From Bacteroidaceae bacterium (GTDB lineage Bacteria; Bacteroidota; Bacteroidia; Bacteroidales; Bacteroidaceae): a stretch of DNA of 64,000 nt. Every line of letters begins with the position of its first letter. The stretch's first letter is position 1. Position numbers and translations under genes: made by a program. The stretch spans positions 32,704 through 96,703 of the forward strand of contig JAFXVS010000037.1 in assembly GCA_017534815.1 (NCBI GenBank). Direction: 5' to 3'. This document shows positions 57,461 to 64,000 of the stretch, one piece after another. A model generated the notes under the pieces. The model saw only the letters and a list, made by a program, of their open reading frames with translations. It did no database searches and had not been told where the DNA came from.

Positions 57461-59116
57461 TTATTGCAGAATCGTGCATCCCTCGCAAGGCTTCAACTGC
57501 TTGAAGAAGTCGTTGCCCTTGTCATCCACGAGGATGAAGGCTGGGAAGTCTTCCACGTCAATCTTCCAGATGGCCTCCATACCGAGTTCTGGATATTCCA
57601 CACACTCGATGCTCTTGATGCTCGACTGCGAGAGTACAGCTGCCACGCCGCCGATGGTGCCAAGGTAGAAACCGCCATGCTTCTTGCAGGCGTCGGTCAC
57701 CTGCTGGGTGCGGTTACCCTTGGCAATCATCACGAGCGATGCGCCATGATCCTGGAACTCGTCCACGTACGGATCCATGCGGTTGGCGGTCGTTGGACCC
57801 ATCGAACCACAAGGATAGCCCTCTGGTGTCTTGGCTGGACCCGCATAGAGGATGGGGTAGTCCTTGAAGTATTGTGGCATGTCCTCACCCGCATCCAAAC
57901 GAGCCTTCAGCTTGGCGTGGGCGATGTCGCGCGCCACGATGATGGTGCCCTTCAGGTTCACGCGGGTCGATACAGGATATTTGGTCAGTTCGGCACGTAC
58001 AGCGTCGATGCCCTGGTTGAGGTCAATCTCGATGCCCTTGCCACCTTCGCCTGGACGACGATATTCCTCTGGGATGAGTTCCGTTGGATTGCTGTCCATC
58101 ACCTCGAGCCATACACCGTCCTTGTTGATCTTCGCCTTGATGTTGCGGTCGGCAGAGCAGCTCACGCCCATGCCAATCGGACAGCTTGCGCCGTGACGGG
58201 GCAGACGAATCACGCGGATGTCGTGAGCCAGATACTTGCCACCGAACTGTGCACCCAGACCAATCTTGTACGCCTCCTTCAGCAGCTTCTGCTCCAGGTC
58301 GATGTCGCGGAAGGCACGGCCTGTCTCGTCACCTGTCGTAGGCAGCGAGTCATAATATTTGATGCTGGCCAACTTCACCGTCAGCAGGTTCTTCTCTGCC
58401 GATGTGCCGCCGATGACGAAGGCGATGTGGTAAGGTGGACAAGCCGCTGTACCCAGATGCTTCATCTCCTCCACGAGGAAGGGCAGGAGCGTGCCTTCAT
58501 TCTGGATGGTCGCTTTCGTCATGGGGTAGAAGTAAGTCTTGTTGGCAGAGCCGCCACCCTTCGCCACCATCACGAAACGGTATTCAGCACCCTCCGTTGC
58601 CTCGATGTCAATCTGGGCAGGGAGGTTGCACTTCGTGTTCACCTCGTCGTACATGTTCAGCGGCGCGTTCTGTGAGTAACGGAGATTGTCCTGTGTGTAA
58701 GTGTTGAACACACCACGCGAGAGTGCTTCCTCATCCTCGAAACCAGTCCACACCTGCTGACCCTTCTCACCGTGGATGATGGCTGTACCTGTGTCCTGAC
58801 AGAAGGGGAGGATGCCCTTGGCTGCCGTCTCCGCATTGCGCAGGAACTGGAGCGCCACATACTTGTCATTCTCACTTGCCTCAGGATCGCGCAGAATCTT
58901 CGCCACCTGCAGGTTGTGTTCGCGGCGCAGCATGAACTCCACATCGTGGAAAGCCTGCTGAGCCAGCAGCGTGAGTGCCTCCTTCGACACCTTCACGATT
59001 TCCTTACCCTCGAACTCGCCGACGGAGATACCCTCCTTCGTCAGCAGCCGATATTCTGTCTCGTCCTTGCCCATCTGGAACATGGGAGCATACTTGAATT
59101 CTGTAGTTTGAGCCAT
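57461..59116 (-). CDS. Class I fumarate hydratase
   Basis: A 551-residue iron-sulfur enzyme that hydrates fumarate to L-malate, in the reductive branch of the TCA cycle that Bacteroidales use to make succinate. Both halves of the class I fold are present: [16 protein letters not shown] (cluster Cys), [33 protein letters not shown] (second Cys), [18 protein letters not shown], and the C-terminal beta domain with [20 protein letters not shown]. Cytoplasmic and oxygen-sensitive. Flanked on both sides by heptamer repeat tracts. Confidence 0.95.
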   Translation of the reverse strand: MAQTTEFKYAPMFQMGKDETEYRLLTKEGISVGEFEGKEIVKVSKEALTLLAQQAFHDVEFMLRREHNLQVAKILRDPEASENDKYVALQFLRNAETAAKGILPFCQDTGTAIIHGEKGQQVWTGFEDEEALSRGVFNTYTQDNLRYSQNAPLNMYDEVNTKCNLPAQIDIEATEGAEYRFVMVAKGGGSANKTYFYPMTKATIQNEGTLLPFLVEEMKHLGTAACPPYHIAFVIGGTSAEKNLLTVKLASIKYYDSLPTTGDETGRAFRDIDLEQKLLKEAYKIGLGAQFGGKYLAHDIRVIRLPRHGASCPIGMGVSCSADRNIKAKINKDGVWLEVMDSNPTELIPEEYRRPGEGGKGIEIDLNQGIDAVRAELTKYPVSTRVNLKGTIIVARDIAHAKLKARLDAGEDMPQYFKDYPILYAGPAKTPEGYPCGSMGPTTANRMDPYVDEFQDHGASLVMIAKGNRTQQVTDACKKHGGFYLGTIGGVAAVLSQSSIKSIECVEYPELGMEAIWKIDVEDFPAFILVDDKGNDFFKQLKPCEGCTILQ

Positions 59117-59126
59117 ATCTTTTAAT

Positions 59127-59193
59127 GTTTAGAGTTTACAGTTTAGCGTTTAGAGCGTTTTAGTGTTTAGCGTTTAGTGCTTTACCGTTTTAG
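59127..59193. repeat. Heptamer repeat tract upstream of fumarase
   Basis: Four clean units (GTTTAGA, GTTTACA, GTTTAGC, GTTTAGA) followed by looser copies (GTGTTTAGC, GTTTAGTGC, GTTTTAGA). The rest of the 294-bp spacer to 59410 is AT-rich and should hold the sigma operon promoter; I see no other feature. Confidence 0.75.
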
Positions 59194-59410
59194 AGGTGCA
59201 AAGATACAGATTATTATTAATCTATCAACAAACTTCCCCCCAAAAAACGGATTATCGCCAAAAATTATTGCAGAATCTCCCCAAATCATCGAAAATTATT
59301 TGGAAGTGTGGAGAAAAAGGAAGCCCATTGCAACTTTTTTTGTTTTTTCTTGACTTCTTTGCAATTTTTCATGTTTTACCATCGTATATACAAATAGAAG
59401 ACCTCGAAAA

Positions 59411-59971
59411 ATGGTGACAGATATAGAAACGAATCTGATAGAGGGGCTGAGGGAACGAAGCCCCAAGGCTCAGCAGACAATAGTTGAAAGATATGGCAGA
59501 CATATCTTCAACCAGGTGGTGAGGCTGTTGCCGAGCGTGGAGGATGCCGAGGAGGTGTATCAAGATGTGTTCCTGAAGGTCTTTCTGAATATAAACAAGT
59601 ATGACGAGGAGAAGGCTGCCTTCAAGACTTGGGTGTCACGCATCGCCTACAACGAGACCATCACCTGGCTGAGGCACAAGCGGCAAGAGATCATCTACTT
59701 CGAAGACCAGGACGGAGAGGCGGAATGGCTGTCGGAAGCGGAAGTGGAGGCGACCTTGGGACATCCCGACCCAGAAACAGTGCAACTGATTCGAGCAGCC
59801 CTGAAGCATCTGCCACCTGAGGAGAGAAGCCTCATCACGATGTTCTACTATGAAGAGATGAGCGTGAAGGACATCGCCTACGTGACCGACTCCCCACCGA
59901 ACACCATCGCCTCGAAACTGTTCCGAACGAGAACGAAACTTTGTAAAATCATTCAAACGATACAATCATGA
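59411..59971 (+). CDS. ECF-type RNA polymerase sigma factor
   Basis: A 186-residue sigma-70 family protein. Region 2 includes GRHIFNQVVRLLPSVEDAEE and VYQDVFLKVF; region 4 has LPPEERSLITMFYYEEMSVK and the helix-turn-helix DIAYVTDSPPNTIASKLFR. It overlaps the next gene by 4 bp (ATGA). The gene set repeats the plan at 18813-21157. Confidence 0.93.
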   Translation: MVTDIETNLIEGLRERSPKAQQTIVERYGRHIFNQVVRLLPSVEDAEEVYQDVFLKVFLNINKYDEEKAAFKTWVSRIAYNETITWLRHKRQEIIYFEDQDGEAEWLSEAEVEATLGHPDPETVQLIRAALKHLPPEERSLITMFYYEEMSVKDIAYVTDSPPNTIASKLFRTRTKLCKIIQTIQS

Positions 59972-60693
59972 AAGAAGACCCTATCGAAACATTACGGCAA
60001 CAGGACACGAACCTTCGTGACGCCATCAGGCTGGAGGAAGAGGCTTTGCCGCTGATGCCGGCCGACCTCAACGCTCGGCTGATGCAGCGCGTGGAGGAAG
60101 AAAGGGCGAAGGAGGTAACGAAAAGAAGACGAGTCCGTATGCTTTGGCCTTTAGTGGCAGCGGCATGTGTAGCAGCCTTGATAGCCGTCTTCCTCACCCC
60201 ACCCAAAGGAACGCCAGAGGACGGAATGTCGGCAAGGAAGCCTATCGCCGTGAAAGTGGACAAGCCTAAAGGGGAGAAAGAAACGCCTCATGTGGAAGTG
60301 CCACAAAAGGCAACTCAAAAAGAAGCACCACAGAGGATTTCCATTCCATCGGAAGAGAAGGTGGCAGAGCAGCCTAAGATGAAACGACCAGCAGCTACGA
60401 CCTCCCAACCGCTGTTGGCACAAAAGCCCGTCTCTGAAAAGGCCGTTACAGAAGAGGTGGTTGCAGTCGTGGAGCCCTCCACTGAGCAGTCAATCCCCGA
60501 AACGCCACAAAACGAGATGGCTACCGTCATGCTGACCGAACGGGACATTCCCATCACACGTCCAGAGAACTACCAATACACTCCAGAGGAAATCGCCCTG
60601 ATGAAGAAGCAGGCCAACGAGGCTTACCTGAAATGGGTGGAACTGGAACTGGAGATTTCAAAATACACATTAGAAAAAATGGCACAGAAATAA
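59968..60693 (+). CDS. Single-pass membrane protein, probable anti-sigma factor
   Basis: A 241-residue protein. A cytoplasmic N-terminal part (1-56, with LRQQDTNLRDAIRLEEE) leads to a basic stretch and a membrane segment (about 59-77; MLWPLVAAACVAALIAVFL). The periplasmic part is Pro/Lys/Glu-rich and disordered in look to about 180, then ends in a helix (LMKKQANEAYLKWVELELEI). The layout and position match the protein at 19319-20005, although little sequence is shared. Confidence 0.65.
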   Translation: MKEDPIETLRQQDTNLRDAIRLEEEALPLMPADLNARLMQRVEEERAKEVTKRRRVRMLWPLVAAACVAALIAVFLTPPKGTPEDGMSARKPIAVKVDKPKGEKETPHVEVPQKATQKEAPQRISIPSEEKVAEQPKMKRPAATTSQPLLAQKPVSEKAVTEEVVAVVEPSTEQSIPETPQNEMATVMLTERDIPITRPENYQYTPEEIALMKKQANEAYLKWVELELEISKYTLEKMAQK

Positions 60694-60707
60694 AAAACAA
60701 GAACAAT

Positions 60708-62162
60708 ATGAAACGCTTATTCACTTTGCTGCTCATCGCATGCAGCGCATTTATAACCATTAGTGCCCAGCAGCGGGCAAAGAGACCGTCTCAGCCAACA
60801 CCCATCCACGTCAAGGAGCTGTTCAACAACATCATCTACCATTGGGGGAATCCCTCCGATGAGGTTTATTCGGTCAATAAGAACCCCAACACCAATCTGA
60901 TTGAGTCGAGTGTCAGGATTACCTACTTTGTGGCCGACAACGACAAGTATTCAGCAGCTAATCCCTCGTTGAATCTCAACGACATCAGCGAGGCATTCAA
61001 GCAGGATGAGCCCACCTCTTATCAACTGCTCCATCTGTCACCTGGCAACAACGAGTCTTTCTCGCTGAGGGCTGTTGATGGTAACGGAAAAGACAAGATT
61101 TACCTTGTCCGTGCTTCAAACAATGAGGAAATGTGGCTGCTCTGCACCAAGAACCCGGAGAACCCTCAGTTGCGCGACGCATACGCCATCAAATGGTCGC
61201 TCTCCAATGATAAAAGCAAGATTCTTGGCGGCATCTTCCAAATCACCTCCCTGCGCCCTGACCTCTATGAGAAGGAACTGGAGATGTCGAAGAATACCTT
61301 CAGGATTGACGGACGCGTGGGTTATGACCTGACGGACTCCCTCTATGTGGTCTATATGGCCGACACCAGCGAGGAACTGGACAAACTGGCCGATGATGCT
61401 TTTGTGGCATATATGCCTGTGGTGAACAAACGCTTTAATTACAGCGTGGAAATAGACAAACCCAAGGTGGGACGTATTCGTACCGTCATGCCAGACGGAT
61501 CGCTCTGCCACTTGTGGACCAACCTCGACTTTGTGCCAGGCGAGACCTATCGCATCACCACCCACAACGGCTACTACGATGAAGATCGCGACTATGAGCG
61601 CCGTGTGGGACGCTATTCAGGGAAGAGTCTGTTGAATAGAGAACAAATCCAAGGGATTGATGACGTTATCAACACGAACGACGTAGTGGAAGACACGATA
61701 CCAGTCTATAATGAGGGATACGTCTCCCCCGCCCTTGGTAAGGAGATATTCGCTCCTACACCTGAGCAGTCTATGCGAATCGAGAAGATCGCACAGGACA
61801 TCCAAATGAACACGGAAGCCATTAAAACCACCTTCAGTTCTCTGGCACCTTTTGTGAAATTGGGGTCACTCACTGGCTCGGACAACTATTTCAAGCAAAT
61901 CATCAAACTGAACAAGGAACTGGATGCGAAGTTTCAGAACTTCATCAAATACATGAATGGAATTGATGGTCTTCCTTATGATTGGAAAAACATCTATGGA
62001 GAGATTCTCAAGTTCTACTCCGAACAGAGCCAGGGATACGGAGAACTGTACAAGAACGTCGGTGTTCTGCCCAAGTCTGCCAAAGATGCTCAGAAACACG
62101 TCAACCAACTCATGGAGAAATACATGAAGGAAATGGGCAAGGCGATGACAGATGCGAAGTGA
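60708..62162 (+). CDS. Secreted protein of unknown function in an ECF sigma operon
   Basis: A 484-residue protein with a signal peptide (1-20, ending ISAQ). The first 150 residues are beta-rich; the middle (LTDSLYVVYMADTSEELDKL; RFNYSVEIDKPKVGRIRTVM) looks like a carbohydrate- or ligand-binding beta domain of the DUF type seen in Bacteroidetes; the last third is helical. I recognise no named family. Third gene of the operon, 14 bp after the membrane protein. The start at 60708 is set by the signal peptide. Confidence 0.7.
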   Translation: MKRLFTLLLIACSAFITISAQQRAKRPSQPTPIHVKELFNNIIYHWGNPSDEVYSVNKNPNTNLIESSVRITYFVADNDKYSAANPSLNLNDISEAFKQDEPTSYQLLHLSPGNNESFSLRAVDGNGKDKIYLVRASNNEEMWLLCTKNPENPQLRDAYAIKWSLSNDKSKILGGIFQITSLRPDLYEKELEMSKNTFRIDGRVGYDLTDSLYVVYMADTSEELDKLADDAFVAYMPVVNKRFNYSVEIDKPKVGRIRTVMPDGSLCHLWTNLDFVPGETYRITTHNGYYDEDRDYERRVGRYSGKSLLNREQIQGIDDVINTNDVVEDTIPVYNEGYVSPALGKEIFAPTPEQSMRIEKIAQDIQMNTEAIKTTFSSLAPFVKLGSLTGSDNYFKQIIKLNKELDAKFQNFIKYMNGIDGLPYDWKNIYGEILKFYSEQSQGYGELYKNVGVLPKSAKDAQKHVNQLMEKYMKEMGKAMTDAK

Positions 62163-62184
62163 TCGATTATCGGACATATATAAT

Positions 62185-62216
62185 GAGCCCGTGCAGCGAT
62201 GATGTTGCACGGGTTC
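62185..62216 (+). terminator. Terminator after the second ECF sigma operon
   Basis: An 11-bp stem GAGCCCGTGCA / TGCACGGGTTC with a 10-nt loop is followed by ATTTTTA. Confidence 0.8.
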
Positions 62217-62297
62217 ATTTTTATGGATAATTTGTAAAATTTGGATGGATTTGTGTGATTTCTCCACGTAGTGGACTCAAAAAAGAATAAAAATTCG

Positions 62298-62305
62298 TAA
62301 GTTTG
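62298..62305 (+). promoter_or_regulatory. Candidate -7 box of the fimbrillin-like gene
   Basis: TAAGTTTG fits TAnnTTTG and lies 42 bp before the start codon. Confidence 0.55.
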
Positions 62306-62347
62306 CAACGAAAATTACTAACTCTTTTACTTAACCAAGGCAAAAAT

Positions 62348-63550
62348 ATGAACAAGAAGACTTACGAGAGGCCGACAAGGGCATGGAGCTGGCTGGTCGT
62401 GGCCGCAGCCCTCACTTTCGGATTCAGCGCATGTTCGAGCGACGACGACGCGGTGGCAGAAAAGCCGACGGTGCCGACGGGCGCAGTCTCGACGGTGCAT
62501 GTCAGCGTGGGCGCCGGCATCGGCGGCGAGGGAACACGCTCGTCGGTGGATAAAGTTTACAACGAGCAGACCGGCAAGACCAGCCGCACCCTCCAGTTCT
62601 CAGCAGGCGACCGCCTCTACATTTTCGGCGATTTGAACGACGGCAAGCATTTGTCAGGCTTCCTCGACATCGACGCCACGAGCATCGACAACACGAACGG
62701 CTCCGCCGCCACCTTCAGCGGCGACCTCCCCGTGTATGACAGCGATGGCAACAAGACGTCCTACGACTTCGGCAGTGTCACCAACCCGCTGGCCGTGTGC
62801 ACAAGTCATAAGGCCGACCTCATCTCGGGCAGCTTCGTTTTTGGTGAGGATGGTTTTGTTGAAGACGAACCCGGTTATGCCCCTCTCTACAACTTCAAGC
62901 GCAGCATAGCCACAGGCAATGCCGACAACGTGAGCACGCTGATGACAACGGCGCTGCAAGTGTGGAGCACGACGTACTCGACCGACAAGGGCTTCACCGA
63001 CTTCCACAGCCACCCTATCCTCAACTGCACCATCAGCGGATTGAAGGAAGATAACTATAATATGATTTTGCATCATTGGTCAGATGGGGATGACATACAT
63101 CTGGACTACGATAATTCCGGTGTTTTCAAAGTAGCTGCCAATGGCAGCACCGCCAGCTTTGCCTTCAGCCCCTATGGAATATCTTATAACGGTGTGTTCC
63201 CAAGCAGAAACTATATGCTCTGCTTCTACAAAGGAGAAGAGTTAAAATACCAAGTTCCCCTCGGAAAGAAGACCTTGGAACTCGACAAGTTGTACAACGT
63301 GACGAAGACCGCATCCCTGGCATTAAAACAGTTGGAAATACAGAATGGAGAGGGTGTTGTGATCCTCTACCGTGCCGTGGATGAGAACTGCTGGTGCGAT
63401 GCCATAGAGAATCATCCTGTTGAGAACAGCGGGTTCAAGGTTGATTGGGATAATATGACAGTTAAATATGGAGGTAAATATGTTTGTCGAGATGGCAGTC
63501 CCGTAGATCCTTATGCTTATATACAAAAAAATTGTTACCTCTCCGACTAA
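62348..63550 (+). CDS. Fimbrillin-like lipoprotein
   Basis: A 400-residue protein with a lipoprotein signal peptide (lipobox FSAC, Cys near 30, then SSDDD). The mature part begins with VSTVHVSVGAGIGGEGTRSS and SAGDRLYIFGDLNDG, a pattern common in fimbrillin-family (FimA/Mfa-like) adhesins of Bacteroidales: a 'TR' site after a beta strand and 'GD.LYI'. It should be surface-exposed. It has its own promoter and terminator and looks monocistronic. The family call rests on these short matches; another surface beta-sandwich lipoprotein is possible. Confidence 0.6.
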   Translation: MNKKTYERPTRAWSWLVVAAALTFGFSACSSDDDAVAEKPTVPTGAVSTVHVSVGAGIGGEGTRSSVDKVYNEQTGKTSRTLQFSAGDRLYIFGDLNDGKHLSGFLDIDATSIDNTNGSAATFSGDLPVYDSDGNKTSYDFGSVTNPLAVCTSHKADLISGSFVFGEDGFVEDEPGYAPLYNFKRSIATGNADNVSTLMTTALQVWSTTYSTDKGFTDFHSHPILNCTISGLKEDNYNMILHHWSDGDDIHLDYDNSGVFKVAANGSTASFAFSPYGISYNGVFPSRNYMLCFYKGEELKYQVPLGKKTLELDKLYNVTKTASLALKQLEIQNGEGVVILYRAVDENCWCDAIENHPVENSGFKVDWDNMTVKYGGKYVCRDGSPVDPYAYIQKNCYLSD

Positions 63551-63661
63551 GGACCGTCGAACTAACCTCCAGACGCCCATCCCCTGACAAAGAGCGGCGC
63601 TTCGGGCAATGAGTGCCCATTGGGCAGAAATTCCACAAATCGGAACAAAATCAAACATTAA

Positions 63662-63696
63662 AGGGGAAGGTCGCAATCGCTGCGGCCTTCCCCTTT
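63662..63696. terminator. Terminator between the fimbrillin-like and smalltalk genes
   Basis: GGGGAAGGTCGCA / TGCGGCCTTCCCC stem with a short loop followed by TTTT; it lies between convergent genes. Confidence 0.85.
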
Positions 63697-63740
63697 TCAT
63701 TTGTGCGTTGTACGTTTCACATTGACAACTTAGCATTGAC

Positions 63741-63842
63741 TTACAACAAGTTCATGCAACTGGTCACTCCCAGCGTGGTAGCTATGGCAGTCAGGATGGC
63801 TGCGAGCGTCTGGATGATGAATTTCCAAGTTTCCTTTTTCAT
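63741..63842 (-). CDS. Smalltalk protein
   Basis: A 33-residue peptide with a Lys/Glu start (MKKETWKFIIQTLAAIL), one hydrophobic segment and a lipobox-like end (GVTSC). It matches the Bacteroidetes 'smalltalk' mini-proteins, which usually neighbour an HU-like DNA-binding gene and a lysozyme or amidase gene; those would lie just outside the right edge. Too short for most gene finders. Function unknown. The start at 63842 fits the family length. Confidence 0.85.
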   Translation of the reverse strand: MKKETWKFIIQTLAAILTAIATTLGVTSCMNLL

Positions 63843-63854
63843 GGTCTTTGTAAA

Positions 63855-63882
63855 GTTTGGAGTTGAGTGTTTAGAGTTTAGA
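63855..63882. repeat. Heptamer repeat tract upstream of the smalltalk gene, four units
   Basis: GTTTGGA, GTTGAGT, GTTTAGA, GTTTAGA, 13 bp upstream of the smalltalk start codon. Confidence 0.75.
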
Positions 63883-63969
63883 GTTCCTTGCGGGGTGTGA
63901 GGTTGGAGTTCAGAGGTTAGAGAGGCTTTGGCGGGAGTTTGTCTGCTTGCGCACATCGCGTCAGCCTGC

Positions 63970-63997
63970 TCTAAACTCTAAACTCTCAACTCTCAAC
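63970..63997. repeat. Heptamer repeat tract at the right edge, four units, opposite orientation
   Basis: TCTAAAC, TCTAAAC, TCTCAAC, TCTCAAC: the same repeat in reverse complement, holding both the TCTAAAC and the TCTCAAC forms side by side. With the tract at 63855-63882 it makes an inverted pair. Confidence 0.8.
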
Positions 63998-64000
63998 TAG

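Overview
The window looks like a chromosome segment from a member of the Bacteroidales, most likely Prevotellaceae. The evidence is TAnnTTTG-type -7 boxes (rpsU, tRNA-Thr), the order rpsU-xerC-hpf-tRNA-tuf-tRNA-Trp-secE-nusG-rplKAJL-rpoBC, an HU-like DNA-binding protein of the Bacteroidetes type, a 'smalltalk' mini-protein, a class I fumarase and a dispersed GTTTAGA/GTTGAGA heptamer repeat. Species cannot be told from the sequence alone.

Left part (1-26 kb). A minus-strand group holds a cobalamin adenosyltransferase (cut by the window edge), a shortened methyltransferase-like protein and a sensor histidine kinase. Divergent from it run birA, queA and a tandem SGNH acetylesterase. Next is a 2450-residue nonribosomal peptide synthetase (C-A-T-C-A-T-R) that should release a dipeptide aldehyde. 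Two heptamer repeat tracts lie inside its reading frame. An outer-membrane porin, a STAS protein and a SpoIIE-type phosphatase/kinase fusion form a partner-switching set. tadA follows, then an ECF sigma operon, a small lipoprotein, an acyl-CoA ligase, a rhamnose mutarotase and several small proteins.

Core part (25.6-40.4 kb). This is the conserved translation/transcription block: rpsU, xerC, hpf, two tRNA-Thr, tuf, tRNA-Trp, secE, nusG, four ribosomal protein genes, rpoB and rpoC. It has an attenuator-like hairpin before rpoB and a strong terminator after rpoC.

Accessory island (40.4-52.4 kb). Seven AT-rich minus-strand genes encode a secreted TPR protein, a membrane TIR protein with a periplasmic carboxypeptidase-regulatory-like domain, a degenerate-SIR2/TIR protein, a membrane-anchored STAND ATPase, a two-TM RCK-type channel ending in a RyR domain, a second membrane TIR protein and a free-standing RyR protein. 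Two promoter regions share the palindrome TGTGTGCGCACACA. My reading is a nucleotide-signal conflict or stress system in which TIR enzymes make an NAD-derived messenger and RyR domains, one of them on a channel, receive it. This is the most likely undescribed system in the window.

Right part (52.4-64 kb). An HU-like protein and tRNA-Asn are followed by a minus-strand run: TPR protein, rsgA, frr, a small unknown gene, an M6 metalloprotease and fumarase. Then come a second ECF sigma operon built like the first, a fimbrillin-like lipoprotein and the smalltalk protein. Heptamer repeats sit in many of the spacers here.
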